A DNA stretch of 64,000 bases from Planococcus halotolerans (GTDB taxonomy: Bacteria; Bacillota; Bacilli; Bacillales_A; Planococcaceae): positions 620,001 to 684,000 of the forward strand of contig NZ_QLZR01000001.1 of assembly GCF_003289955.1 (NCBI RefSeq). The letters are read 5' to 3'. This document shows, in pieces, positions 33,196 through 42,659 of the stretch. A program made the translations under genes and the position numbers. Each line of letters begins with the position of its first letter. Positions within the stretch are counted from its first letter, which is position 1. The notes under the pieces were generated by a model. That model was not told the DNA's origin, did not search any database, and saw nothing but the letters and a program-made list of their open reading frames with translations.

Positions 33196-33763
33196 TTTCC
33201 AGCTCCTTCGTCATTTTTCGGTAGTCGCTTGGCGAAAGGTTTTTGGAACGCCGGAACGCTTTATAAAAATGTGATGTGCTTTGAAAGCCTGCCTCGTAGC
33301 AAATTTCCAGGTTCGTGCTTTCGGTATGCTTCAGCAAATGTGACGCTTTGTCTACGCGGATTTTCTCCAGGAACGATCGGGGTGTTTCTCCCGTTTCCTT
33401 CTTGAACACGCGATCCAGATAGGAAGGGCTCAAACCCGCATGTGCAGCTATTTCCTCCAGATTTAGTTTGCGTCTGTGATTGGCCAAGAGTAAGGCAATC
33501 ACTCCTTGCACAACTTCTACGTTAGGAGAGTGTTCCGTTTCCGGCTGACACCTTTTGCACGCCCGGTATCCCCGGCTCACCGCTTCCTGAATCGTTGTGT
33601 AAAATTCCACATTCACCTTCTTCGGTTTTCTGGAACGGCACGACGGCCTGCAGTAAATCTTCGTTGTTTTCACCGCTGTGTAAAATGCTCCGTCGTATTT
33701 CCGGTCGCACGCCATGATTTTCTCCCACATTTCTTCAAACGTGAAAGCTGTTTCCGCAGCCAT
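33146..33763 (-). CDS. adaA: AdaA: methylphosphotriester repair protein and transcriptional activator
   Basis: 205 residues. The Ada zinc domain has Cys38, Cys42, Cys69 and Cys72 (YCRPSCRSRKP, ACKRCQP); Cys38 is the methyl acceptor in E. coli numbering. An AraC-type helix-turn-helix domain follows (LNLEEIAAHAGLSPSYLDRVFKK, NLEICYEAGFQSTSHFYKAFRR). When methylated it should activate its own operon adaA-alkA-ogt. ATG 33763 has AAGGGAG upstream. Confidence 0.96.
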   Translation of the reverse strand: MAAETAFTFEEMWEKIMACDRKYDGAFYTAVKTTKIYCRPSCRSRKPKKVNVEFYTTIQEAVSRGYRACKRCQPETEHSPNVEVVQGVIALLLANHRRKLNLEEIAAHAGLSPSYLDRVFKKETGETPRSFLEKIRVDKASHLLKHTESTNLEICYEAGFQSTSHFYKAFRRSKNLSPSDYRKMTKELENDSEHKQQLRESSYAR

Positions 33764-34030
33764 CCCAATCACTCCCTTCTTGTCAATTTCCCGCTCTTAA
33801 TCTTATCTCCATTGTAACCAATTACCGGCAATACTTCTGCTTTCATTCTATCAATCATCGCCAGAAATTTTCGTCCTCGATTTTGCGCTTATGGTCGCTT
33901 TGGTGGAATGGTTCGATTGTATGAAAAAAGCGTAAAAAGTATTTCTCAAATATAAAGCCGTGCCGTTTATTCCAATGTATAATTAGGTCAATCAACCGTT
34001 CCGATCTTTTCACCAAAGGAGGCGAATCCT

Positions 34031-34567
34031 ATTCTTACTCAATTTCCCATCATTGAATTTCTGCTCTTGCTGCTTTTGAATTTGGGAGTTGGTGCGATAG
34101 GCTTTTTTCCCAGCTTCCTGGTGACTGGCCTTAATGTCAGTTCTTTCGGCATCACGCTCGGTACAGTGCTTTCGCTGTCCGGCGAAATTTTCGGGGCGAT
34201 TGCCGGATTTTACCTTTACCGTTTTGGATTCAAAAAGATGGATCCGGGATGGCTGAAGCATCGGTTCTGGACACGGATTCAGACGTCTTCAACCAGCCAG
34301 GTGTTTTGGACGATCATTTTGCTTCGCCTGATTCCTTTCGTTCCGTCTGGATTGGTGACTGCAGGCGCTTCTTTGACATCGATTTCCGGTCCCTTATTCA
34401 TTGTTGCCAGCACGATTGGTAAAATTCCTGCCGTCTTTATTGAAGTGGCAGTCGTGTATGGTTTGATCCATACCATTCCCGTCAGTTACCAGTACAGCTT
34501 AGCCATCATGACTCTTGTCATAGTGCTGGTGATCTGGACTAAAAGCAAAAGAAAGATCCAGATGTAA
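34031..34567 (+). CDS. TVP38/VTT-type membrane protein with an apparent ATT start codon
   Basis: 178 residues if read from ATT at 34031. The frame has no ATG, GTG or TTG near its ribosome-binding site. AAAGGAGG (34015-34022) sits 8 nt before ATT, and the next TTG is at 34067, 44 nt away and inside the first membrane helix. The product has about five helices and the VTT-like segments GFFPSFLVTGLNVSSFGITLG and IILLRLIPFVPSGLVTAGASL. Role of bacterial VTT proteins in lipid handling is suspected. The start is inferred; the family is fairly sure. Confidence 0.75.
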   Translation: MLTQFPIIEFLLLLLLNLGVGAIGFFPSFLVTGLNVSSFGITLGTVLSLSGEIFGAIAGFYLYRFGFKKMDPGWLKHRFWTRIQTSSTSQVFWTIILLRLIPFVPSGLVTAGASLTSISGPLFIVASTIGKIPAVFIEVAVVYGLIHTIPVSYQYSLAIMTLVIVLVIWTKSKRKIQM

Positions 34568-34600
34568 AATTTCAATTTACCTAATAATGGAGCTGTTACC

Positions 34601-35632
34601 TTGAAGACATCCCATAAACTTATAAGATTCGGATTGCTTTTTGCGCTTTCCTTTTTCATTATCGGCTTCAGTCCCTCATCACTGGGAACTTCGCTCAAAA
34701 AAATCATGGCGGATGGCTTTGTGCTGGAATCATCCGAACAAAGCATTTCTCCAAAGGCTTTTCTTCTGACGAATTCCAGAAACGGACAGCCCCTTGAAAA
34801 TTATTTGATGTATATCGTCGATACCAGCACAAGTACTTTGGTCGATGTTTTAAAATCAGATGAAGCCGGTGAAATGAAAGCAGAAGCCTTGGTGGATGGA
34901 AAAGAATATCGGCTCAGAATCGTCCTTGCAGATACAGATTCCAGTGCCGTGAAACTGGCCGAAGAAAGCTTCTATACTCATCAACCGGATGCGTTGCCGA
35001 CCTCAATTGATACCTATGTTGAACGCGAAGCGATTCATATAGATGTACCGGTTCTGATGCAGGATCCGGAACTTCCTAACGGCTGTGAAATTACGACATT
35101 AACTTCTGTCCTGAACCATTACCGCCTCAAAGTTTCCAAAACGACCATGGCAGACGATTACTTGCCGAAGTCTCCCTTTACTTCCAAAAACGGCAAACGA
35201 TTTGGACCAGATCCGCATCAGGCATATGCCGGAAACCCAAGAAAGGCAAACGGCGGCTGGTATGTTTTTGCCGAACCTATCGTGGAAGCGTCCAAAGGGA
35301 TCGTCGCTTCCAAGAGCAGCCGATTGATCACAGAAAATGTCAGCGGCAGTACCAGAGAAGAAATTCTATCCTACACCGATCGAAATATCCCGGTCATTGT
35401 CTGGGTCACTCTGGACTTGTCTCCTCCAGTCACTTCCGGCGGCTGGTACATCGAAGGGACAAACGACTTCCACCCTTCTTTCAGCAATCTTCATAGCGTG
35501 GTGCTGGACGGCTGGGAAGACGGCAAAGTCTACGTGATGGACCCTCTTAAAGGGCGTGTAAGCTATCCTGAAAAAACGTTTTTCGATAGTTATGAAGCAA
35601 TGGGAAGCCAGGCTGTCATTGTCAGAAGATAG
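34601..35632 (+). CDS. Secreted C39-like cysteine peptidase family protein
   Basis: 343 residues. The N-terminal hydrophobic segment (LIRFGLLFALSFFIIGFSPS) reads as a signal peptide or anchor. A small beta domain (about 45-135) precedes a peptidase C39-like domain. It has PNGCEITTLTSVLNHYRL with the nucleophile Cys, the His region FSNLHSVVLDGWEDGKVYVMDPLKG, and Asp in the last segment. The TTG start at 34601 has GGAG 8 nt upstream. It may form a unit with the gene 33 nt upstream. Confidence 0.83.
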   Translation: MKTSHKLIRFGLLFALSFFIIGFSPSSLGTSLKKIMADGFVLESSEQSISPKAFLLTNSRNGQPLENYLMYIVDTSTSTLVDVLKSDEAGEMKAEALVDGKEYRLRIVLADTDSSAVKLAEESFYTHQPDALPTSIDTYVEREAIHIDVPVLMQDPELPNGCEITTLTSVLNHYRLKVSKTTMADDYLPKSPFTSKNGKRFGPDPHQAYAGNPRKANGGWYVFAEPIVEASKGIVASKSSRLITENVSGSTREEILSYTDRNIPVIVWVTLDLSPPVTSGGWYIEGTNDFHPSFSNLHSVVLDGWEDGKVYVMDPLKGRVSYPEKTFFDSYEAMGSQAVIVRR

Positions 35633-35706
35633 CTTGATTTCGTTGGGCTTCCAAAGAATTATCCGGCAATCATTAATAAAGAATTGAAAAAATTAAATTA
35701 AAAGTG

Positions 35707-35735
35707 TTGACTTTTAATTCAAACGAATCTAAAGT
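35707..35735 (+). promoter_or_regulatory. Promoter of the S-box/met operon
   Basis: TTGACT and TAAAGT with a 17-bp spacer, about 30 nt before the riboswitch. Confidence 0.7.
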
Positions 35736-35763
35736 AGTCATTACAAATCAAATACGTACATCA

Positions 35764-35948
35764 CTTTCTTATCCAGAGAAACCGAGGGACAGGCCCTATG
35801 ACGTTTCGGCAGCGGATTCGCTTCATGCGAAAACTGTGCTAACTCCTGCAAATGCGATTTTGCATTTGGAAGATGAGAACGAGATGGTTTCATTCCGAAG
35901 CCCTCTTTTTTTCTTATGGATTAAGAAAAAAAGAGGGCTTTTTTCGTT
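35764..35948 (+). ncRNA. SAM-I (S-box) riboswitch with terminator
   Basis: The aptamer shows CTTATCCAGAGA, GAGGGACAGGCCCTATGA, CGGCAGC, GTGCTAACTCCTGCA and closing GATGAGA. A strong terminator follows at 35896-35946 (GAAGCCCTCTTTTTTTCTTA / AAGAAAAAAAGAGGGCTTTT). It lowers expression of metN-metI-metQ-M20 when SAM is plentiful. Small frames across this region are not genes. Confidence 0.93.
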
Positions 35949-36017
35949 CATTTTTGGAAAGTTAGATCTGTACGCACAAGATTTGCAAAATTATTTACAG
36001 CTGGAGGAGGCGTACAA

Positions 36018-37049
36018 ATGATTCAATTCGAGGGAGTTACAAAAACCTATCAGTCAGGGAAACAGGAAATCCATGCATTGAATGGCATCGATCTCACTGT
36101 CGAAACTGGAGAGATCTTCGGAGTGATCGGCTTTAGCGGGGCCGGCAAAAGCTCCCTCATCCGCACAGTCAATCTGCTGGAACGCCCAAGCAGCGGGCAT
36201 GTACTGATAAACGGTAAAGACATTTCCACTTTATCGGCAAAGGAAATCCGGAAAACACGGAAAGACATCGGCATGATATTCCAGCATTTCAACTTGCTGA
36301 ATTCGAAAACGGTTTTCCACAATGTCGCGATGCCGCTTATTCTGGCAAACACGCCGAAAAACAAAATCAAGGAGCAGGTAAAAGAGCTGCTCGACTTTGT
36401 CGGCCTTTCCGACCAGGCAACCAAATATCCCGACCAGCTGTCGGGCGGCCAGAAACAGCGCATCGGCATTGCACGCGCTTTGGCCACAAATCCATCGGTC
36501 CTGCTTTGTGACGAAGCCACTTCCGCGCTTGACCCGCAGACAACCCAATCGATTCTGGAATTGCTGCGCCGCATCAACCGGGAATACAACATCACCATTC
36601 TGCTGATCACCCACGAGATGGGTGTTATCCGCGAAATCTGCGACAAAGTGGCCGTGCTCGAAGCTGGAAAAGTCATTGAGCAAGGAACGGTGTTCGAAGT
36701 GTTTACGAATCCGCAGCAGCCGACCACGCAGCGGTTTGTCCGCTCCGTCATGAATGATGAACTGCCGGAATCGCTGCTGAAACAGTTACAAAATCCAAGC
36801 CGTAAAAATTCCATTTACCGGATTCAATTTACAGGCACATCGGTCGGCCAGCCGCTGATGTCCCGTATCTCACGAAAATATCAATTGGATCTGAACGTCC
36901 TGTTCGGCAACATCACCGAATTGCAGGGCGCGCCGTACGGCAATCTCATCGTTGAATTCACCGGGCCTGCCGAAGAGATAAAAAAAGCGCTGGCAGATAT
37001 CCAGGAAGGCAATGTCAATGTCGAGGAGGTCCTGAACTATGCTAGTTGA
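36018..37049 (+). CDS. metN: Methionine ABC transporter ATP-binding protein
   Basis: 343 residues. Walker A GFSGAGKSS (38-46), signature LSGGQKQR, Walker B VLLCDEATSALD, switch His in LLITHEMG. The C-terminal NIL domain (about 265-340) senses methionine and inhibits import. First gene after the S-box riboswitch, with GGAGGAGG upstream of ATG 36018. Overlaps metI by 11 nt. Confidence 0.97.
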   Translation: MIQFEGVTKTYQSGKQEIHALNGIDLTVETGEIFGVIGFSGAGKSSLIRTVNLLERPSSGHVLINGKDISTLSAKEIRKTRKDIGMIFQHFNLLNSKTVFHNVAMPLILANTPKNKIKEQVKELLDFVGLSDQATKYPDQLSGGQKQRIGIARALATNPSVLLCDEATSALDPQTTQSILELLRRINREYNITILLITHEMGVIREICDKVAVLEAGKVIEQGTVFEVFTNPQQPTTQRFVRSVMNDELPESLLKQLQNPSRKNSIYRIQFTGTSVGQPLMSRISRKYQLDLNVLFGNITELQGAPYGNLIVEFTGPAEEIKKALADIQEGNVNVEEVLNYAS

Positions 37050-37689
37050 TAACGAACAGATTTTGGAAGCCTTATGGGAAACAATCTACATGACAGGGGT
37101 TGCCTTTCTGTTCTCCCTAATAATCGGTTTTGTACTGGGACTCTTATTGGTCGTTACACGAAAAGGCCATCTACTGGAAAATGAACCTGTTTCAAAAGTT
37201 CTTAATGTCATCATCAATATTTTCCGGTCCGTCCCTTTCATCATCCTGATGGTCGCCATCATTCCGTTGACCCGCATTATTGTTGGCACATCCATCGGAA
37301 CGGCAGCGGCGATCGTTCCACTCGTTTTTTACGCCGGGCCTTATATCGCACGGCTGATTGAAAACTCGCTCCTTGAAGTCGATAAAGGAGTTATCGAAGC
37401 CGCTCAGGCAATGGGCGCATCGCCATTCCAGATTGTTTTCCGCTTCCTGATACCAGAAGCCTTAAGTTCGCTTGTTCTGGCTTTGACAATCGCAATCGTC
37501 GGCTTGATCGGCGCATCCGCCATGGCCGGAGCTATTGGCGGAGGCGGCCTCGGCGACTTGGCCATCACCTACGGCTACCAACGTTTTGACACACTCGTCA
37601 TGTTCGTTACCGTAGCTATCCTGGTCGTCCTTGTACAAGGCGTCCAATCCGGCGGCAATCTTTTATCACGGCGCGTTCGCCGTCGTTAA
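37039..37689 (+). CDS. metI: Methionine ABC transporter permease
   Basis: 216 residues with five membrane helices and the permease EAA loop (EVDKGVIEAAQAMGASPFQIVFRFLIPEAL). Length equals MetI/MetP of Bacilli. The ATG at 37039 lies inside the metN end, so the two are coupled. Confidence 0.97.
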   Translation: MLVDNEQILEALWETIYMTGVAFLFSLIIGFVLGLLLVVTRKGHLLENEPVSKVLNVIINIFRSVPFIILMVAIIPLTRIIVGTSIGTAAAIVPLVFYAGPYIARLIENSLLEVDKGVIEAAQAMGASPFQIVFRFLIPEALSSLVLALTIAIVGLIGASAMAGAIGGGGLGDLAITYGYQRFDTLVMFVTVAILVVLVQGVQSGGNLLSRRVRRR

Positions 37690-37724
37690 TAATTCATATT
37701 AATAAAACATTGGAGGAATCATAC

Positions 37725-38564
37725 ATGAAAAAAATTACAACGCTATTCTTACTGGCCGTTTTGGCTTTAACACTCGCAGCATGCGGCAACGAAACTGAAG
37801 GTGCTGGAGACGGCAACCGGAAAGTCACACTTGGCATCAGCGGCTCGGATACGACAATCTGGGACTACATCGCCGATAAAGCGGAAAAAGAAGGCATCGA
37901 CCTTGAAATCGTTACGTTCTCTGATTACGTGGCACCGAACATCGCCTTGGCAGAAGGTGAACTCGATTTGAACGCATTCCAGACGATTTCTTATTTTGAC
38001 GAATTTGTCGAAGAGCATAATATCGATATTGTCCCAATCGGCTCTACAGTAATTGCTCCAATGGGCCTCTACTCTGAAAAGTACGATTCCATCGATGAAC
38101 TTCCGGAAGGTTCGCAGATTGCCGTGCCAAACGAAGCCACCAATATGGGCCGTGCACTCTTGCTGCTTCAGGAAGCCGGATTGATCAAACTATCGGACGA
38201 TGCCGGTTTGACCGGAACAGCCGACCATATTATTGAAAATCCGAAAAATCTTGAAATCGTTCCTATGGTGGCAGCACAGACACCGCGTGCAATGGCAGAC
38301 GTTGCGGCATCAATCGTCAACAACGGGATTGCAGTTGACGCTGGCTTGAATCCGACTGATGATCCAATTGCCCGTGAAAGCGATACGGCTACGCCTTATA
38401 TCAACTTGATTGCTGCAAGCGAAGAAAATGCGGAAGACGAAGATTTTCTGAAAATCGTTGAACTTTACCAGCAGGAAGACACAGCTGACTTTATCGTCGA
38501 GCATACGAAAGGCGCACAAATTCCAACTTTCGTAACTGTAGAAGAATTGGTCGATTACAAATAA
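37725..38564 (+). CDS. metQ: Methionine ABC transporter substrate-binding lipoprotein
   Basis: 279 residues. Lipobox LTLAAC (Cys20), then the NlpA/MetQ domain (VTLGISGSDTTIWDYIADKA, LDLNAFQTISYFDEFVEEHN). The ATG at 37725 follows GGAGGAA. It delivers L- or D-methionine to MetNI. Confidence 0.96.
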   Translation: MKKITTLFLLAVLALTLAACGNETEGAGDGNRKVTLGISGSDTTIWDYIADKAEKEGIDLEIVTFSDYVAPNIALAEGELDLNAFQTISYFDEFVEEHNIDIVPIGSTVIAPMGLYSEKYDSIDELPEGSQIAVPNEATNMGRALLLLQEAGLIKLSDDAGLTGTADHIIENPKNLEIVPMVAAQTPRAMADVAASIVNNGIAVDAGLNPTDDPIARESDTATPYINLIAASEENAEDEDFLKIVELYQQEDTADFIVEHTKGAQIPTFVTVEELVDYK

Positions 38565-38583
38565 AATTTGAGGAGGAATTCAG

Positions 38584-39783
38584 ATGACAGCTATTAAAGA
38601 GGCAAATCAAACCATTTCCCAGTCCATCGATTCAAGACGCGAGAAGTATATCGCAACCAGCCAGGCAATTCACGCCAAGCCTGAAATCGGAAACCAGGAA
38701 GCTTTTGCCAGCGCCACTCTCATTACATTGCTGAAAGAAGCGGGCTTTTCGGTAGAAGCAAGCGTTGCCGGTCATGACACTGCTTTTTATGCCAGCAAGG
38801 AAAGTTCATTACCTGGTCCGACAATTGCCTATCTTGCTGAATATGATGCTCTTCCCGGCATCGGACACGCCTGCGGCCACAATATTATCGGCACGACAAG
38901 TGTCGCGGCTGCGATTGCGCTGTCTGAAACTTTTTCCACTACCGGCGGACGCGTTGTCGTGCTGGGAACTCCAGCAGAAGAAGGCGGTCCGAACGGCAGC
39001 GCAAAAGGTAGTTTTGTAAAGCACGGTTTGCTTGAAGGGATTGATGCTGCATTGATGATCCATCCATCGGGCAGGTCTTCGACAACCACGCCTTCACTTG
39101 CTGTTGATCCGCTTGAATTCCATTTCTACGGAAAGCCTGCTCATGCGGCAGGGTCGCCGGAAGAAGGCATCAATGCACTCGATGCAGTGCTCCAGCTATT
39201 CAACAGCATCAACGCGCTTCGCCAGCAATTGCCATCTGATGCCCGCGTACACGGCATTATCACCCACGGCGGCGATGCGCCTAACATCATTCCGGAATAT
39301 GCCGCAGCCCGCTTCTACATCCGCGGAGATTCCTGGAAAAAAGCTTCGGAAACAGCGACGAAAATACGTGCTATAGCTGAAGGCGCTGCACTGGCTACAG
39401 GCACTACCGTCAAAATTGTCCGTTTCCAGAACGAAGTGAAAGATCTTGTCATAACTTCCACTTTGGATGCAGTAGTCCGCGAAGAATTGGAAGCTGTCGG
39501 CGAAACAGTAGCGACATCCCGCAACACCGGAATCGGTTCGACAGACGCCGGCAATATCAGCCACGTCATTCCGACCGCTCACCCTTATATCAAAATCGGT
39601 CCGGATGATTTAATCGGCCACACGGTTGAGTTTCGTGAAGCAGCCAAATCTCCGCAAGGCGATGAAGCTTTGATCCGCGGAGCAAAAGCATTGGCGAATA
39701 CTGGCTACCGCCTTTTGACCGAAGCCGCGCTGCTCGAGGAAGTAAAACAGTCGCACGCCCAGTCATTAGCTGCTAAAAGCTGA
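38584..39783 (+). CDS. M20 family metallopeptidase/amidohydrolase
   Basis: 399 residues. Metal ligands lie in YLAEYDALPGIGHACGHN and TPAEEGG, with a dimerisation lid PAHAAGSPEEGINALDAVL in the middle. It resembles AbgB/amidohydrolase-type M20 enzymes. Position as last gene of the S-box operon, 19 nt after metQ, suggests that it frees methionine from an imported N-acyl or peptide form. GGAGGAATTCAG precedes ATG 38584. Confidence 0.88.
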   Translation: MTAIKEANQTISQSIDSRREKYIATSQAIHAKPEIGNQEAFASATLITLLKEAGFSVEASVAGHDTAFYASKESSLPGPTIAYLAEYDALPGIGHACGHNIIGTTSVAAAIALSETFSTTGGRVVVLGTPAEEGGPNGSAKGSFVKHGLLEGIDAALMIHPSGRSSTTTPSLAVDPLEFHFYGKPAHAAGSPEEGINALDAVLQLFNSINALRQQLPSDARVHGIITHGGDAPNIIPEYAAARFYIRGDSWKKASETATKIRAIAEGAALATGTTVKIVRFQNEVKDLVITSTLDAVVREELEAVGETVATSRNTGIGSTDAGNISHVIPTAHPYIKIGPDDLIGHTVEFREAAKSPQGDEALIRGAKALANTGYRLLTEAALLEEVKQSHAQSLAAKS

Positions 39784-39822
39784 GTAAAATGGTGCAAATA
39801 ACGGCTTATAAATTTAAGATTT

Positions 39823-39878
39823 AAAATACCCCGAATGAGGGACACATTTAATCGTGTCACTTGTTCGGGGTATTTTTT
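39823..39878 (+). terminator. Terminator of the met operon
   Basis: AAAATACCCCGAA...TTCGGGGTATTTT with an inner GACAC/GTGTC pair, then T-run. Confidence 0.92.
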
Positions 39879-39960
39879 TTATATCAGTGAAAAAACTATT
39901 AGCTACAGAACCATAAAGTAAATACAACAAAGAAAGGTATTACCTCTCCGCCTCGGACAG

Positions 39961-40425
39961 CTATTTCCAGACGATCAGTAAATCAATCTCTTCTGTATTT
40001 TCACAGCCTTCAAGCAGATAATCGGTTCTTTCAGTTGTTTCTGTCGTCGTTATGTCAGAACAAACCGCCTCGCTTATACCACCTGAACCATATCTATCCC
40101 TTGAACTGTTCAAGACGGATTTGAATTCAGTACCATCAAATTGAAGATCCCGGGAAATCGGATCCCCTTCGGTCGTGAACTGGACAATCTGGATATGATC
40201 CGGTTCTTTTTCATTGGCATGTTCTAAAAATGTCTGGAACCGGCTCATATTCTTTATTTCACCGGAAGTTGTACTCTCAATCACATCCTCTGTCGGCAAC
40301 GCGGAAAAGCCATTTTCGCTCGGCTCCTGCTTAGTGGTTTGCGAAGAATCCTCATTTACCTGTATATCTTGGCATCCAGAAAGGATCAAACCACCAACTA
40401 AGACCATTGCTGCCAACCGTTTCAT
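39961..40425 (-). CDS. Lipoprotein with DUF4362-like domain
   Basis: 154 residues, lipobox ILSGC (Cys18), a Ser/Thr-rich linker, then a small domain with HIQIVQFTTEGDPISRDLQF, typical of DUF4362. AAAGGGG precedes ATG 40425. Function unknown; stands alone. Confidence 0.78.
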   Translation of the reverse strand: MKRLAAMVLVGGLILSGCQDIQVNEDSSQTTKQEPSENGFSALPTEDVIESTTSGEIKNMSRFQTFLEHANEKEPDHIQIVQFTTEGDPISRDLQFDGTEFKSVLNSSRDRYGSGGISEAVCSDITTTETTERTDYLLEGCENTEEIDLLIVWK

Positions 40426-40600
40426 TTCATCAACCCCTTTATGACAATGAGACCGATTTATCGGATGAAAAGTTACAGTGAAGCTTTTTCTATGGACACT
40501 GATCAGTCACGAAAAAGAACAAAAAAAACACGCTTGCAAAGTGGATGCAGCGGGCGTGGGAATGTATATATTCAAAATCGCTTGGATTTTTTATGTTAAA

Positions 40601-40795
40601 TTAAACAGCAGCGTTAATCAATACATTCTCTAAATCCGTGATTTCTTGGATGGATAGGTTAATATCAGCCTTTAATGAACCCGTGGAATCATGAACAGTA
40701 GTGAGAAATAACTTACTTTTCTTAAGCGAAGCTATTTTAAGGGAAAGCAATTCACGTATCTCCATGACTTCAAAAAGAGTCAGTATATATGTCAT
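40601..40795 (-). CDS. Small protein of unknown function
   Basis: 64 residues (MTYILTLFEVMEIRELLSLK onward), mostly helical, no signal. The ATG at 40795 has AAAGGGG at a good spacing, which is the main support for a real gene. No family recognised. Confidence 0.55.
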   Translation of the reverse strand: MTYILTLFEVMEIRELLSLKIASLKKSKLFLTTVHDSTGSLKADINLSIQEITDLENVLINAAV

Positions 40796-40914
40796 AAAAT
40801 GTCCCCTTTGGTATTTAAAATTATTCGTACTTGTTAGTATACCCTTTTTACACAACTATAACCTTTTTTTGTAAAATAAATAAAAATATGATATCTACCT
40901 ACGGTTCTTAGTAA

Positions 40915-41145
40915 TTAATGCATTTCTATATACCATAGCGCCCCTATAAATATACCTCCGTGCAAAAACGGTGAAGGTGCTTGGCCAAAAGATACCTCTT
41001 TAGGCAGATTCTCTGCATTTACCCAAGCAGCTTCAAAATCCGGTTTGTAATTCCTGGTCTGTATGTATCCTGCGGTAAGTGCAGCTACGGTATAAACTCC
41101 GTAAAGAGCTGTTACTCCCATCAATGATTGCAGCACAACTTTCAT
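40915..41145 (-). CDS. Small membrane-associated protein
   Basis: 76 residues. One N-terminal hydrophobic helix (SLMGVTALYGVYTVAALTAGY) precedes a short domain ending FLHGGIFIGALWYIEMH. GGGAGGGAAGAAG precedes ATG 41145. Unknown family. Confidence 0.55.
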   Translation of the reverse strand: MKVVLQSLMGVTALYGVYTVAALTAGYIQTRNYKPDFEAAWVNAENLPKEVSFGQAPSPFLHGGIFIGALWYIEMH

Positions 41146-41191
41146 CTTCTTCCCTCCCACTTGAGATTTCCATTTGTATAAGTAAACACAT

Positions 41192-41638
41192 TCACAAAAA
41201 ATATTTACTGATTATATACTCCGATTTTCCAACCAAATTAGAAGGAAGATTTTCTAGAGAAAAAAATTCTATATTTATGCTTTCTCCATCATTGATGCAT
41301 AACTCACCGCTTGCAGTAGAAGTGGTGAAAACTGCAGTCACACCATATATCTCATCGCCATTTGGGTATTGATGACATTCTTTTTCTCCGGAAAGAACTT
41401 CTAATAATTTCAAGTCTTTAGCTTTTAATCCCGTCTCTTCATATAGCTCACGCAGGGCCGTTTCTTCCAAACTTTCACCATACTCCATCACGCCGCCAGG
41501 AAAGCCCCATTTTTTTATATCAACACGCTGCTGAAGTAGAATCTCTCCCTTTTCGTTAAAGACAGCAACCATTGCCCCAACTACCATAAGAGCTTGAGTG
41601 CCGATCAGTTTCCGCATTTTCTGTATGTAATTAGCCAA
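41192..41638 (-). CDS. Nudix hydrolase
   Basis: 148 residues with a full Nudix box GGVMEYGESLEETALRELYEETG (about 49-71). The TTG start at 41638 has GGTGG 7 nt upstream. Substrate unknown. No obvious partner gene. Confidence 0.9.
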   Translation of the reverse strand: MANYIQKMRKLIGTQALMVVGAMVAVFNEKGEILLQQRVDIKKWGFPGGVMEYGESLEETALRELYEETGLKAKDLKLLEVLSGEKECHQYPNGDEIYGVTAVFTTSTASGELCINDGESINIEFFSLENLPSNLVGKSEYIISKYFL

Positions 41639-41848
41639 ATTTTTGCCACCGCCATTTTCTTTGATTTAAATCTAATCGACACGCCAATGTGATGATAAAT
41701 AGTCAATTAACTGTCTGCTATGAAATACTTGCAGATTGATTTGATTAAGTTACTTTAGCAAACAGAGGATTTAAGATTTAAAATTAATTCCCGCTCTACC
41801 ATTATACTCCTGAATTTATAAATACCTTTCAGCATAATTACCAGGTCA

Positions 41849-41886
41849 AAAAAAGGAAGAAACATTTGCAAGTTTCTTCCTTTTTA
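41849..41886 (-). terminator. Terminator after the membrane gene at 41919
   Basis: AAAGGAAGAAACATT / AAGTTTCTTCCTTTTT stem, close after the stop. The gap 41639-41848 shows nothing else. Confidence 0.8.
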
Positions 41887-41918
41887 GTTATATATTTTTG
41901 GAAGTTCTGTTCTTACCT

Positions 41919-42659
41919 CTATAAACTATTTACCAACATATAAAGAAAAGCAATTACAACTGCCCCGCCTAGAAATGCCAGATAGGTTTTCAAGTTGCCT
42001 TCCTTCAATTCATCTTTGAAGACATTCAAGAGAATCCCCCCTGCCAAAACAGAGACAGCGATGCCGACAATCACTTCGTGAACTTTAAAAATGACACCAA
42101 TCAACCAGCCGGTAAATATAGCAGCTACTAAAAACCATCTTCCATATTTGTCATAATCTTTTTTATGGATTTCTTTCAATGTATGGTCGGTAGCTGCAAA
42201 ATGGGCTGCCAATGCCAAAAAGTAAAGAGCCATGCTCCACTGGCTGGAGAAGTCCTCCCTAATTAACAAGTAGCCAATAATCAGGTTGTATAAAAAGAAA
42301 GAAGAAATGTGGACAAGAAACACAGAGGTCGAACGTGATCCTGTGTTTTCTGATTTTCCCTTTGATTTTGCCCAGGAATCCAGACCGAAGTAAGCAAGCA
42401 ATCCCAGTAATGCCAGTAAATACGTGTAATCACCGAAGAAACTTAACCAGCTGTCACCTACTGCCTTCTTTATCACTTCAAGATACTTATGCAGTTCAGG
42501 CATCAGGTACAGGAAGACATAAGCAATGGTCGCTCCACCAAAAGCAGACAGCCAAGGACTTCTAGGATTTTCTGTAGAGAGTTTCAAATATTTTGCGCTG
42601 AAATGCACAACAATAAATCCAATTATGAATAACAAACTCAACCAGTTAACGCCCGCCAT
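41919..42659 (-). CDS. Polytopic membrane protein, possibly ZIP-like
   Basis: 246 residues with about eight hydrophobic helices. The segment AVSVLAGGILLNVFKDELKEG recalls the ZIP family E-x-x-E helix, and HFAATDHTLKEIHKKD has polar residues in a helix. The similarity is weak and I would not assign transport of a metal. The ATG at 42659 has AAGGGGAG upstream; an in-frame codon at 42707 lacks a site. Confidence 0.65.
   Translation of the reverse strand: MAGVNWLSLLFIIGFIVVHFSAKYLKLSTENPRSPWLSAFGGATIAYVFLYLMPELHKYLEVIKKAVGDSWLSFFGDYTYLLALLGLLAYFGLDSWAKSKGKSENTGSRSTSVFLVHISSFFLYNLIIGYLLIREDFSSQWSMALYFLALAAHFAATDHTLKEIHKKDYDKYGRWFLVAAIFTGWLIGVIFKVHEVIVGIAVSVLAGGILLNVFKDELKEGNLKTYLAFLGGAVVIAFLYMLVNSL

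Noticed and set aside
35704..36021. 105-codon plus-strand frame ahead of metN
   Set aside because: It covers the S-box aptamer and its terminator; the RNA structure explains the sequence.
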